DNA of 64,000 nucleotides from Streptomyces sp. NBC_00102. GTDB lineage: Bacteria; Actinomycetota; Actinomycetes; Streptomycetales; Streptomycetaceae. Position 1 is the first letter of the stretch; every line of letters starts with the position of its first letter. The notes beneath the pieces are model-generated. The model did not search any database, was not told the DNA's origin, and worked only from the letters and a program-made list of their open reading frames with translations. The stretch spans positions 186,001-250,000 of the forward strand of contig NZ_JAPEMC010000003.1 in the NCBI RefSeq assembly GCF_026343115.1. The letters are read 5' to 3'. Positions 16,591 through 24,384 of this stretch are shown here, piece after piece. The position numbers were made by a program, and so were the translations under genes.

Positions 16591-17469
16591 TCAGTTCCCG
16601 CGTACGGAGTCCAGGGCGTCGGCGACCGTCGAGAGGAAGCGTGCGTGCGCGTGCGCGCTGCACAGCGGTTCCGGGTTCCACGGCACGACGAGCGTCCCCG
16701 CCTCCAGCAGCGCGGCCCAGTCCGGTTGGTCGCGGAGGGCGCTCAGCGGCGCCGCGTTGACCCGGACGTCCGTCAGCAGCACGCGGGGGGCGAGCGCGGC
16801 CACCTCGGCCCAGGGCGCGGTGTGCCAGTTGACCCCGGGGCCCGGGGGCGGGTCGACGAGGCCGAGGCCCAGCTCGTCCAGGGCCGCCAGTTCGGGCCAG
16901 AGGGCGGGCCGGGCGACGTACGCCCGGCCCGGGTCGGCCGGTGAGAGCGCCACCACCCGGACACCGGCCGGGGCCGCCTCGCGCAACCGGGCCCGGGCGG
17001 CTTCGAGTTCCGCCTCCGCGCCGGTGGTCGCGGCCGCGCCGAGCGAACGGGCCAGCTCGGCGAAGCGGTCAGAGGTTCCGGCGAGCGTGCGCGACGGGCC
17101 GACGTCGATCACGACGACCGGGACGTGTTCCTCCAGGTGCTTGGCGGTGTCGGGATCGAGCCCGTACGCCTGGCCCCCGCCGTAGCTGACGGCCACCACG
17201 AGGTCCGGGGACCCCTGCAGCAGGGTGTCCACGTCGAGGGCGGTGCCCGCCCCCAGACAGACCACCTGGTCCGGCGGGAGCTCCCCCGCCTTCGCCGGGT
17301 CGATCTCGGCGCCGTCGTGGCCCGAACCGAAGACGCCCCAGGACCGGACGCCCAAGTCCCACAGGGTGGCGCCCGCCTGAATGTACGTCAGCACTCGCGC
17401 GGGGCGCCGATCCGTCTCCGCGACCCGGCCCCGGTCGTCCGTGAAACGCCACCCGCTCTGTTCCGTCAC
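16591..17469 (-). CDS. ABC-transporter substrate-binding-like protein without signal peptide
   Basis: A 292-residue protein of the iron-siderophore binding-protein fold (RRPARVLTYIQAGATLWDLG, then a GPSRTLAGTSDRFAELARSLG helix and a late PWAEVAALAPRVLL). The GTG start at 17469 is chosen for its GAGGG ribosome site 8 nt away; the N-terminus (TEQSGWRFTDDRGR) is hydrophilic and has neither a Sec/Tat signal nor a lipobox. Open frame continues upstream but shows no signal sequence there either. No permease or ATPase is adjacent. It is either a cytoplasmic metal or ligand binder or a repurposed family member. Confidence 0.75.
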   Translation of the reverse strand: MTEQSGWRFTDDRGRVAETDRRPARVLTYIQAGATLWDLGVRSWGVFGSGHDGAEIDPAKAGELPPDQVVCLGAGTALDVDTLLQGSPDLVVAVSYGGGQAYGLDPDTAKHLEEHVPVVVIDVGPSRTLAGTSDRFAELARSLGAAATTGAEAELEAARARLREAAPAGVRVVALSPADPGRAYVARPALWPELAALDELGLGLVDPPPGPGVNWHTAPWAEVAALAPRVLLTDVRVNAAPLSALRDQPDWAALLEAGTLVVPWNPEPLCSAHAHARFLSTVADALDSVRGN

Positions 17470-17763
17470 GTCGCCCACCCTCGATCCGTACTCGTCCGTG
17501 CGGCCTTCTACCCCTTCGCACGGATGTACCTGCCCAACTCCTCGCCGCCGCACCCCTCCCCCTTCGGGCCGACGGCCGGTGCACCCCCGGGCGGGCCCCG
17601 AGCAGCGCGGGGACGGTCTCGACTCCCTTTCCGCGCACCCCACTTGCACCGTTCGGGCACGCACATCCCACCACTCGGGCCGGGGCGGGTCCGGTTGCCC
17701 GGTTTCGCCCCGCGCCGATCAAGAAACACTCATGGCGACCGGCTCCCCCGCCCGGACGGAAGG

Positions 17764-18636
17764 ATGCGCCCCGTGCCCGCGATCGCCCTCAAGGGAGCCC
17801 TGTCCCTGCCACTCGTCGCCGCGCTCGCCCTGGCGCCTCCCGCGGGCGGCACGGGCGCCACGCACGGGACCGCGCCGAGTGCCGCCCAGGAGGCACCGGG
17901 CCGGCAGGCCCGCCACTGCCCGGTGGTCGACGTGATGACCGTGTACACACCGAAGGCAGCGGCGGCCGTGGGCGGCGTGCACCAGGTACACGCGTCCGCG
18001 CAGGAGATCGCCACCCGGATGAACCGGTCCCTGCTCGCCAGCGACGTCTGCGACTCCATCCGGATCGTGCACCCGTACACGGCGGAGGGGTACGAGGGCT
18101 CCGACGAGTTCGACGCGGCGTACGACGGACTCCGCGAGGGCGACGATCCCGCCCTGGGGGCGACGGCCCGGCAGCGCCGCGACCGCTACGGCGCCGACCT
18201 GGTGACGCTCGTGGTGGACGCGTCCGGCCGGGGCGGCGGCACCGGGGACTACACCCCGGACCTGACCGCGGCCTCGGACGCGTATGCCTACGCGGTCGTG
18301 GACGTCCAGGGCATCGCACTCGACTCGGCGAGCCACGAGATCGGCCACAACCTGGGCCTGGCCCACGACCGTACGACGGTCGCCGACGGATCGGAGGGGG
18401 CCATGGAGGTCAGCAGCACCCGCCCGTACAACACCGGCTGGGTCACCGAGGACGGCGCGTACTACACGATCATGGCCTACCGGTCCTCCTGCGGTGAGCA
18501 CTGCCGCCGCGTCAGCCGCTTCTCCAGCGCCGAGGGCACCTGGAAGGGCCGCCGCCTGGGCGACGCGGCCAACGACAGTGCCCGGGTGCTGCGCGAGACG
18601 ATGCCGATCGTGGCCGGCTACCGCACCGCCCCGTGA
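17764..18636 (+). CDS. Secreted zinc metalloprotease of the metzincin type
   Basis: A 290-residue exported protease. An N-terminal signal (KGALSLPLVAALALAPPAGG) is followed by a mature domain with the metzincin zinc site HEIGHNLGLAHD (about residues 195-206) and a Met-turn in YTIMAYRSSC about 45 residues later, as in reprolysin-like enzymes. Several cysteines suggest disulphides. The ATG at 17764 has only a weak ribosome site; a GTG at 17773 lies 9 nt after GGAAGG and may be the real start. It is divergent from the binding-protein gene. Substrate is extracellular protein or peptide; the specific target is unknown. Confidence 0.87.
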   Translation: MRPVPAIALKGALSLPLVAALALAPPAGGTGATHGTAPSAAQEAPGRQARHCPVVDVMTVYTPKAAAAVGGVHQVHASAQEIATRMNRSLLASDVCDSIRIVHPYTAEGYEGSDEFDAAYDGLREGDDPALGATARQRRDRYGADLVTLVVDASGRGGGTGDYTPDLTAASDAYAYAVVDVQGIALDSASHEIGHNLGLAHDRTTVADGSEGAMEVSSTRPYNTGWVTEDGAYYTIMAYRSSCGEHCRRVSRFSSAEGTWKGRRLGDAANDSARVLRETMPIVAGYRTAP

Positions 18637-18680
18637 ACCGGCCGTCCGGCGGACCCGCGCCGCCCAGCGGACCGCCCGAC

Positions 18681-19310
18681 CTACAGCCCCGCGCTGTCGG
18701 TGCTCCGGCCCAGATAAGTCAGCGGTCCGGGGTCGGGCACGTCGATCTCGTGGAACCCCAGCCGGTCGTAGAAAAGCCTGGCCGGCTTGTTCGCCGTCAG
18801 CATCGAGAGGTACACGTCGGCGACCCCCCTGGCCCGCAGCGCGTCGAGGAACGCGCGCATCAGCTCACGGCCGTGGCCCTTGCGCTGCCAGGGCGGCAGC
18901 AGGTCGATGTGCAGGTGGGCCGGGTAGTCGGCGACCTGCGGGCCGAGCATGTGCTCGGGGCGGTGCAGGAGCGCGACCATCTCCTCGGTCGGTGTGGTGG
19001 GGACCTCGTCGGAGGCCGGGAAGCGGTCGGCCACCAGCGGCAGCCAGCGCTCCCGGAAGGCGGCGGCGAAGGCCGTGGTGTCGGCCGTGCCCAGGACGTA
19101 CCCGACCGCCCGGCCGGAGCCATCGTCCAGCACGAACGCCAGGTCGGGTTCGAGGTACGCGTACGGCGCGGCGAACAGCGAGGGCATCAGATCCTGATCG
19201 GCGTACAGATGCCGGGAGTCCCCGCCGTTGTCGGCGGTCCGGACACAGATGTCGGCGAGCGCGGCACGGTCGCCGGGGCTGTAGGAGCGTATGAACGCGG
19301 GCTGTCCCAT
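18681..19310 (-). CDS. GNAT-family N-acetyltransferase
   Basis: A 209-residue GCN5-related acetyltransferase. The acetyl-CoA-binding motif is PPWQRKGHGRELMRAFLDALR (QRKGHG loop) followed by GVADVYLSML..NKPARLFYDRLGF, the standard motif B. The start MGQPAFIRSY matches the usual beginning of this subgroup; two in-frame ATGs lie 4 and 12 codons upstream. It resembles the acetyltransferase moiety often named after O-GlcNAcase/histone acetyltransferase fusions, but its substrate is unknown. A perfect CebR-type palindrome lies 20 nt upstream of this start, which would place it in a LacI-family carbohydrate regulon. Confidence 0.85.
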   Translation of the reverse strand: MGQPAFIRSYSPGDRAALADICVRTADNGGDSRHLYADQDLMPSLFAAPYAYLEPDLAFVLDDGSGRAVGYVLGTADTTAFAAAFRERWLPLVADRFPASDEVPTTPTEEMVALLHRPEHMLGPQVADYPAHLHIDLLPPWQRKGHGRELMRAFLDALRARGVADVYLSMLTANKPARLFYDRLGFHEIDVPDPGPLTYLGRSTDSAGL

Positions 19311-19329
19311 GGCGGGGAGCATGCCACCT

Positions 19330-19343
19330 TGGGAGCGCTCCCA
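19330..19343. promoter_or_regulatory. Perfect CebR-type operator TGGGAGCGCTCCCA
   Basis: A 14-bp perfect palindrome identical to the published binding site of CebR, the cellobiose-responsive LacI-family repressor of Streptomyces. It lies just upstream of the GNAT gene start and overlaps its two alternative upstream ATGs. Confidence 0.75.
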
Positions 19344-19375
19344 CAAGGTCTGTGCGGCACTGCCGCACGGCCCGC

Positions 19376-20335
19376 TCAGGGCCCCTCACCGTCCCCCTCA
19401 CCAGCCTCCTCGCCGACAGCTTGAGGCGGTACCGTCGGGCGCGCGCCCCGGGCTTTCCGCTCCGCCGCCAGCTCGGCGTTGAACTGTGCTCCGGCCAGCA
19501 GGGCCAGGTTGGTGAACCAGACCCAGATGAGGAAGACGACGAGCCCGGCGAGCGAGCCGTAGAGCCGGCTGTAGGTGCCGACGTGCGTGGCGTAGAGCGC
19601 GAACCCCGCGGAGGCGACGAGCCAGAGCACGGCCGCGAGCACTCCGCCCGGCAGCCCCTGCCGGGTACCGCGCACCGAGCGCGGCCCCGTCCGGAAGAGC
19701 ACGGTGATGAGGCAGGTGACCAGCACCAGCAGGACGGGCCACTTGAGGAACCACCACAGGGTCTGCCCGGCCTCCGCGAGCCCCAGCCTGCGGGCGGTCC
19801 AGCGGGCGAGCGGCCCCGTGAGCACCAGGACGAACGCGCTGGTCAGCATCAGCAGGAGCAGCCCGATCGCCGAGGCGACGATGGTGTGCGCGTTGCGCAG
19901 CGCGGGCCTGGTGTCGCGCTCGTGGTGCATGGCGTGCAGGGCCCGGCGGAAGACCGCGAGGTAGCTGGAGGCCGACCAGACCGCGCTGACGCTGCCGGTC
20001 GCGACCAGGACCCAGCCGGCGGTGCGCTGCTCGGTGGCGGCCAGCAGCGGCTGCCGCAGGGCGGCACCGGACTCCGCCGGGGCGAAGGCGGTGATGTCCG
20101 AGATCAGCGCGGCCGTGGCATCGGGGCTGGCCAGGCCGATGACGGAGACGGTGACCAGCAGCGCGGGGAGCAGGGCGAGGATGGCGTAGTACGTCTGAGC
20201 TGCGGCCCAGTCGGATATGTCGTCGTTCCACAGCGAAACGGGGGTCCGGCGCAGCGCGGCGGACCAGGCGGCGGTGCGGCCGGCTGGGCGGGCGCCGCCC
20301 GCCTCGCGGGCAGGGGCAACGGACTTGCGGAACAC
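19376..20335 (-). CDS. YihY/BrkB-family membrane protein
   Basis: A 319-residue polytopic membrane protein of the YihY/virulence-factor-BrkB family. Early signature WNDDISDWAAAQTYYAILAL (residues 36-55) is followed by six hydrophobic segments and the late YGSLAGLVVFLIWVWFTNLA with GAQFNAEL. It uses a GTG start with GGAG 6-7 nt upstream. The molecular function of the family is not established; an early link to ribonuclease BN was incorrect. It is a single gene between the GNAT and cupin genes on the same strand. Confidence 0.9.
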   Translation of the reverse strand: MFRKSVAPAREAGGARPAGRTAAWSAALRRTPVSLWNDDISDWAAAQTYYAILALLPALLVTVSVIGLASPDATAALISDITAFAPAESGAALRQPLLAATEQRTAGWVLVATGSVSAVWSASSYLAVFRRALHAMHHERDTRPALRNAHTIVASAIGLLLLMLTSAFVLVLTGPLARWTARRLGLAEAGQTLWWFLKWPVLLVLVTCLITVLFRTGPRSVRGTRQGLPGGVLAAVLWLVASAGFALYATHVGTYSRLYGSLAGLVVFLIWVWFTNLALLAGAQFNAELAAERKARGARPTVPPQAVGEEAGEGDGEGP

Positions 20336-20524
20336 GCGTCGCTCCGGAGGACGTGGACGGGATGGGGCACGCCGGACGTCCGTGCTGGTCGCACGGTCAT
20401 TCCGCCGGTGCCGTCCTTTGTCTCATGCCTCGGTTTCGCGGGAGTACACCGCCACCCCGGGAGCCCGGTCCGGTCACCGCCGGGCCGGCTCTCGTGACGG
20501 AGCCCTCGGCCGCACCCGGGGCCG

Positions 20525-20842
20525 TCAGTCGTTGACGGCCGTGAGGAGGACGACGGCGTCCTCCAGGGCGACCAGTCCGTGCCGCTCCCTCGGGATCGGC
20601 CCCAGACCGCCGGCCGTCAGCTCGACGTCACCGGAGGGCGCGGTGATGCGGACCGCGCCGCGGAGCACCAGGAGGGAGGCGGCGAGCGGTGCGTTGTGCT
20701 CGTCCAGCGCGGAACCGGAGGTGAGGGCGATCACCGTCTGCCGCAGCGGGGGCTGCTGGAGCAGGCGGTGCGCGCTGCGCCCGTGGGGGGAGCTGCGCGC
20801 CGCGGCCAGGTGCTCGTCCGCGAGGGCGTTGAGGTCGTTCAT
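20525..20842 (-). CDS. Small cupin-domain protein
   Basis: A 105-residue single-domain cupin: RQTVIALTSGSALDEHNAP followed by ASLLVLRGAVRITAPSGDVE and a last strand (GLGPIPRERHGLVALEDAVV). Residues fit the two cupin motifs, with His/Glu in EHNAP and RHG. Substrate unknown; such stand-alone cupins are often sugar isomerases, dioxygenases or quercetinase-like proteins. I chose MNDLNALADEHL as start; upstream the frame runs into the 8-bp tandem repeat. The promoter region carries that repeat, so expression may vary with copy number. Confidence 0.8.
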   Translation of the reverse strand: MNDLNALADEHLAAARSSPHGRSAHRLLQQPPLRQTVIALTSGSALDEHNAPLAASLLVLRGAVRITAPSGDVELTAGGLGPIPRERHGLVALEDAVVLLTAVND

Positions 20843-20868
20843 ACCGCCACTGTGCCGCAGCACCCGCG

Positions 20869-20948
20869 TGCCCGCCTGCCCGCCTGCCCGCCTGCCCGCC
20901 TGCCCGCCTGCCCGCCTGCCCGCCTGCCCGCCTGCCCGCCTGCCCGCC
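20869..20948. repeat. Perfect 8-bp x 10 tandem repeat (TGCCCGCC)
   Basis: Ten uninterrupted copies of TGCCCGCC, 26 nt upstream of the cupin start codon and about 90 nt upstream of the oppositely oriented YciO gene. Unit length 8 is not a multiple of 3 and the array is perfect, so it should change length by slippage. Confidence 0.95.
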
Positions 20949-20956
20949 GCCGGAGC

Positions 20957-21009
20957 GTGGCGTCGTACGAGGTCCGCGGGGGGTGTGGCGCCGTACGAGG
21001 TCCGCGGGG
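20957..21009. repeat. 25-nt direct repeat upstream of the YciO gene
   Basis: Copies at 20957-20981 and 20985-21009 (core GTACGAGGTCCGCGGGG) differ at one base and are spaced 28 nt apart. They lie directly in front of the probable -10 box of the YciO gene and could be a tandem operator. Confidence 0.75.
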
Positions 21010-21038
21010 CGGCAGGGCACACCCCGTAGACTCGCCGG

Positions 21039-21659
21039 ATGGCTAAGTATTTCGACGTGCATCCCGAGAACCCTCAGCGACGCACGATCAGCACGGTGGC
21101 CGGTCTCATCCGTTCGGACGCGCTGGTCGCGTACCCCACGGACTCCTGCTACGCCCTGGGATGCCGGCTCGGCAGCCGGGAGGGGATCAGCCGCATCCGG
21201 TCGATCCGGCATCTCGACGACCGCCACCACTTCACCCTGGTGTGCGAGAACTTCTCCCAGCTGGGCCAGTTCGTCCAGATCGACAACGACGTCTTCCGTG
21301 CGATCAAGGCGGCGACGCCCGGCCGGTACACCTTCATCCTTCCCGCGACGAAGGAGGTGCCGCGCCAACTGCTGCATCCGAAGAAGAAGACCGTGGGCGT
21401 CCGCATCCCCGACCACGCCGTGGTCCAGGCGCTGTTGAGCGAGCTGGGCGAGCCGCTGCTCTCCAGCACGTTGCTGCTGCCCGACGAGGAGGAGCCGCTG
21501 ACGCAGGGCTGGGAGATCAAGGAGCGGCTCGACCACGAGGTGGACGCCGTACTGGACTCGGGCGACTGCGGGACGGAACCGACGACGGTCATCGACTTCT
21601 CGGACGGCGAGGTCACCATCGTGCGCGAGGGCGCCGGAGACATCTCCCGCTTCGAGTGA
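21039..21659 (+). CDS. YciO/Sua5/YrdC-family protein (threonylcarbamoyl-AMP synthase-like)
   Basis: A 206-residue YrdC-fold protein closest in pattern to YciO (MAKYFDVHPENPQRRTI; AYPTDSCYALGC; PKKKTVGVRIPDH). The family makes threonylcarbamoyl-AMP for tRNA t6A; YciO members bind RNA/nucleotide but their housekeeping role is less clear. Start is the ATG at 21039: TAGACT sits 7 nt upstream as a -10 box, so the mRNA is probably leaderless, and there is no ribosome site. It is divergent from the cupin. Confidence 0.88.
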   Translation: MAKYFDVHPENPQRRTISTVAGLIRSDALVAYPTDSCYALGCRLGSREGISRIRSIRHLDDRHHFTLVCENFSQLGQFVQIDNDVFRAIKAATPGRYTFILPATKEVPRQLLHPKKKTVGVRIPDHAVVQALLSELGEPLLSSTLLLPDEEEPLTQGWEIKERLDHEVDAVLDSGDCGTEPTTVIDFSDGEVTIVREGAGDISRFE

Positions 21660-21687
21660 GGCCCCGCGTCCGGGTGTTCCGCGCGAG

Positions 21688-21719
21688 CCGTGCGGCACTC
21701 GGGGAGGTGTGCCGCACGG
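21688..21719. terminator. Stem-loop between convergent YciO and THN synthase genes
   Basis: CCGTGCGGCAC and GTGCCGCACGG form an 11-bp stem around a 10-nt loop, 28 nt after the YciO stop and 33 nt after the rppA stop, so it can end both transcripts. Confidence 0.65.
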
Positions 21720-21752
21720 GCCCGGGGGGTGCGGCCACTCCCACCGGACGGT

Positions 21753-22883
21753 TCAGCCGAGCAGCGCGGCGCCCGGCGCGGGCAGCGCTCCGCCCGACGC
21801 GAGGAGTTCGTCCGCGCCGAGGAGCTCGTGGTCGGGCCGGCGCACCCAGCGTCCGACGGCGCACTCGGCCGTGATGCCGGGCCCGAAGCCGGCGATGAGT
21901 CCCTGCGCGGCGTCGTCGGCGCCGCCGTCCTCGAAGAGCCGGGCCAGCGCGTCGAAGACCACCGAACTGGCGATGTTGCCGCGTTCGGTGAGGGTGGCCC
22001 TGCTGTAGCGGAACATGCCCGGCGGGAGCTGGAGGAAGTGGCAGAGGTCGTCGAGGATGCGCGGGCCGCCCGCGTGCACGATGAAGAAGTCCATGGCTTG
22101 CACCGACCATCCGTGCAGGTCGACCAGGTTCTGGAGAACCGGGGCGAGCATCTCCATGGTGCCGGGGACCCGCCGGTCGAGCAGGAAGTGGAATCCGGTG
22201 TCGCGGACGGCGTAGGAGATCCAGTCCTCGGTGCCGGGCACCAGGTGCGAGCCGTTGCGTTCGAGCCGCATCCCGGCGCCGCCTTCGCCCCGGACCACGA
22301 CGGCCGAGACGGCGTCGCCGAACAGGCCGTTGGAGAGCAGTGAGCCGACGCCGATGTCGGTGGGCTGGTAGCAGAGTGAGCAGAACTCGCAGGACACGAT
22401 GAGGACGTTGGACTGCGGGTAGGCCCGGCAGAAGTCGTGGGCGCGGTTGATGGCCGCCCCGCCCGCCGCGCAGCCGAGCTGGGCGATCGGCAGCTGCCGG
22501 GTCTCCGGCCGGAATCCCATGGTGTTGATCAGCCAGGCGGTCAGGGACGGCATCATGAAGCCCGTGCAGGAGACGTAGACGATGAGGTCGATCTCGGCGG
22601 CCTCGACCTCGGCGTACTCCAGTGCCCGGTCCACCACTTCGGGGACCCTCTTCTTGGCCTCGGCCTCGTACACGCGGTTGCGCACCTCGAAGCCGGGGTG
22701 GCGCAGGGTCTCCTCGATCGGCTGGACGAGGTGGCGGGTCTGTACGCCGGTGTTGCGGATGAGCCTCAGGACCAGGTCGCGCTGGGGGTGGCCGTCGTGG
22801 GTCTCGCGGGCGAGGTCCAGGGTGTGCTGCATCGTGATGACGTGTTCGGGCACAGCGATGGCCGGGCGGCACAGGGTCGCCAT
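21753..22883 (-). CDS. rppA: Type III polyketide synthase, 1,3,6,8-tetrahydroxynaphthalene synthase
   Basis: A 376-residue chalcone-synthase-fold enzyme with the RppA signature. Cys138 (LGCAAGGAA) is the nucleophile, with His270 (FIVHAGGPR) and Asn303 (ERGNIASS); Cys106 in YVSCTGF is the extra cysteine typical of RppA. It condenses five malonyl-CoA units to THN, precursor of flaviolin and HPQ melanin. The ATG has a strong GAGGAG site 5 nt upstream. It follows the P450 gene by 34 nt on the same strand; in previously described rppA/P450 pairs the synthase usually comes first. Confidence 0.95.
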   Translation of the reverse strand: MATLCRPAIAVPEHVITMQHTLDLARETHDGHPQRDLVLRLIRNTGVQTRHLVQPIEETLRHPGFEVRNRVYEAEAKKRVPEVVDRALEYAEVEAAEIDLIVYVSCTGFMMPSLTAWLINTMGFRPETRQLPIAQLGCAAGGAAINRAHDFCRAYPQSNVLIVSCEFCSLCYQPTDIGVGSLLSNGLFGDAVSAVVVRGEGGAGMRLERNGSHLVPGTEDWISYAVRDTGFHFLLDRRVPGTMEMLAPVLQNLVDLHGWSVQAMDFFIVHAGGPRILDDLCHFLQLPPGMFRYSRATLTERGNIASSVVFDALARLFEDGGADDAAQGLIAGFGPGITAECAVGRWVRRPDHELLGADELLASGGALPAPGAALLG

Positions 22884-22917
22884 GGGTTCTCCTCGATTCT
22901 GGGAGCGGAGGCTCTCG

Positions 22918-24123
22918 TCACCACGTGACGGGCAGGGCGAGCGGGTGGCGCCAGATCGACGTGGTGTTCCAGCGGATGTCCTCCGCGGGTACGCCGAGGC
23001 GCAGGCCGGGGAAGCGGCGCAGCAGCGACGAGAACGCGGTTTCGAGCTCCATGGTGGCGAGCGGGGCTCCCAGGCAGTGGTGGGCTCCCCAGCCGAAGGT
23101 CATGTGGGGGATGGAGGGCCGGTCGGGGTCCAGATCGTCCGGTCGCTCGAACTTGGCGGCGTCGCGGTTTGCGGTCAGGTAGGACACGTGGACCACGTCG
23201 CCCGCGGGGATGGTGACGCCGCCGAGTTCCACGTCCACCAGGGCGACCCGGGGGATGCCGACGCCCTTGCGGAACGGGATGTGACGGAGGAGTTCCTCCA
23301 GGGTGCGGGGCAGGCGTTCCGGGGAGTCGCGGAGGGTCTGGGCCAGCTCGGGTCGGGTGAGCAACGAGTAGGCGATATTGCCGAGTTGGTAGGTGGTGGT
23401 GTCCTGTCCCGTGATGAGCAGGACCATGGCCATGACGGTCAGTTCGTCGTCGCCGAGGAGTTCGTCGCCCTCCCGGGCGGTGGCGAGAGTGCTGATGAGG
23501 TCCTCGCCGGGCGAGCGGCGGCGCCGGGCGGTGAGTTCGCCGAAATACGCGCGGAGTTCGGCCTTGGCGCGGACGGCGTCCTCCTTGCCGGCGGCCCCGA
23601 CGTTCATCATGGTGAGGGCGTGCGAGCGGAGCCAGGGCCGGTCGGGCCCGGGGATGTCGAGCACCTCGCAGATGGTGACGAGCGGCAGGGGCGCGGCGAC
23701 CGCCGCCATGAAGTCGGCGGGGCCCGCGCCGTCCTCCATGGCGTCGAGGAGCCGGTCCACGATGCGCTGGGTCCCCGCCCGCATGGCGTCGATCCGGCGG
23801 GCGGTGAAGCTCTTGGCCACCAGGCTGCGGAGCCTGCTGCTGGCCGGGGGGTCCATGAGGTTGATGGCCTCGTCCTGGACGATGGGTTCGGGGGTCATCC
23901 GGGGGAAGTCCCGCCCGGTCACGGCGCTGCGGCTGAACCGCCGGTCGGTGGTGACCGTCCGGACGTCCTCGTACCGGGTGACCAGCCAGGCGTCCCCTTC
24001 TCCGTACGCCATCCGGATCCGGGAGACCGGTGCGGTGGTCAGCAACTCCTTGAGCTGGGGGTCGAACTCCAGCCGCTGCGCGAAGTCGAAGGGGCAGCTG
24101 CGTACGGTTTCCGTGTTCTCCAC
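22918..24123 (-). CDS. Cytochrome P450, CYP158-like (flaviolin-coupling type)
   Basis: A 401-residue soluble bacterial P450. The haem-ligand loop is FGWGAHHCLG with Cys350; the ExxR motif is EELLR (276-280). The I-helix reads TGQDTTT, carrying Gln instead of the usual acidic residue, as in CYP158-type coupling enzymes. The GTG start has GGAG 7 nt upstream. Adjacent rppA indicates a role in oxidative coupling of flaviolin into diffusible or wall-bound melanin-like pigment. No dedicated ferredoxin gene is nearby, so electrons must come from elsewhere. Confidence 0.92.
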   Translation of the reverse strand: MENTETVRSCPFDFAQRLEFDPQLKELLTTAPVSRIRMAYGEGDAWLVTRYEDVRTVTTDRRFSRSAVTGRDFPRMTPEPIVQDEAINLMDPPASSRLRSLVAKSFTARRIDAMRAGTQRIVDRLLDAMEDGAGPADFMAAVAAPLPLVTICEVLDIPGPDRPWLRSHALTMMNVGAAGKEDAVRAKAELRAYFGELTARRRRSPGEDLISTLATAREGDELLGDDELTVMAMVLLITGQDTTTYQLGNIAYSLLTRPELAQTLRDSPERLPRTLEELLRHIPFRKGVGIPRVALVDVELGGVTIPAGDVVHVSYLTANRDAAKFERPDDLDPDRPSIPHMTFGWGAHHCLGAPLATMELETAFSSLLRRFPGLRLGVPAEDIRWNTTSIWRHPLALPVTW

Positions 24124-24332
24124 CGAGGTTCTCCCAGGGACCGGGCCGGCTGATGCGAGGGGCGGTCCGTCCCCGACCGGGTGCGGACCCCGGCTGTATT
24201 CCCGTTACCCTCCGAAACATGTTAACCACGCTGCGTAGTCGCCCGATCAGGGGGTGCGCGGGCGGCGCGCGGGACCGAAGGGCGCACGGCGGGTGACCCG
24301 CAGGAATGAATTTGCGCCCGGGCGCACGCCTC

Positions 24333-24351
24333 GCTGGTAAGGCTCACCAGC
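24333..24351. promoter_or_regulatory. Iron-box-like palindrome upstream of the DyP peroxidase
   Basis: GCTGGTAAGGCTCACCAGC is a 6-bp inverted repeat around a 7-nt centre. Its core GGTNAGGCTCACC matches the actinobacterial IdeR/DmdR iron box, although the outer TTA/TAA arms are replaced by GCT/AGC. It lies 33 nt upstream of the peroxidase start codon. Confidence 0.55.
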
Positions 24352-24384
24352 TAGACACATCGAGCACGTGGAAGAGGCGCGACC

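Noticed and set aside
20869..20948. CRISPR array
   Set aside because: The units are 8 bp with no spacers; it is a simple tandem repeat. No CRISPR array was seen anywhere in the window.
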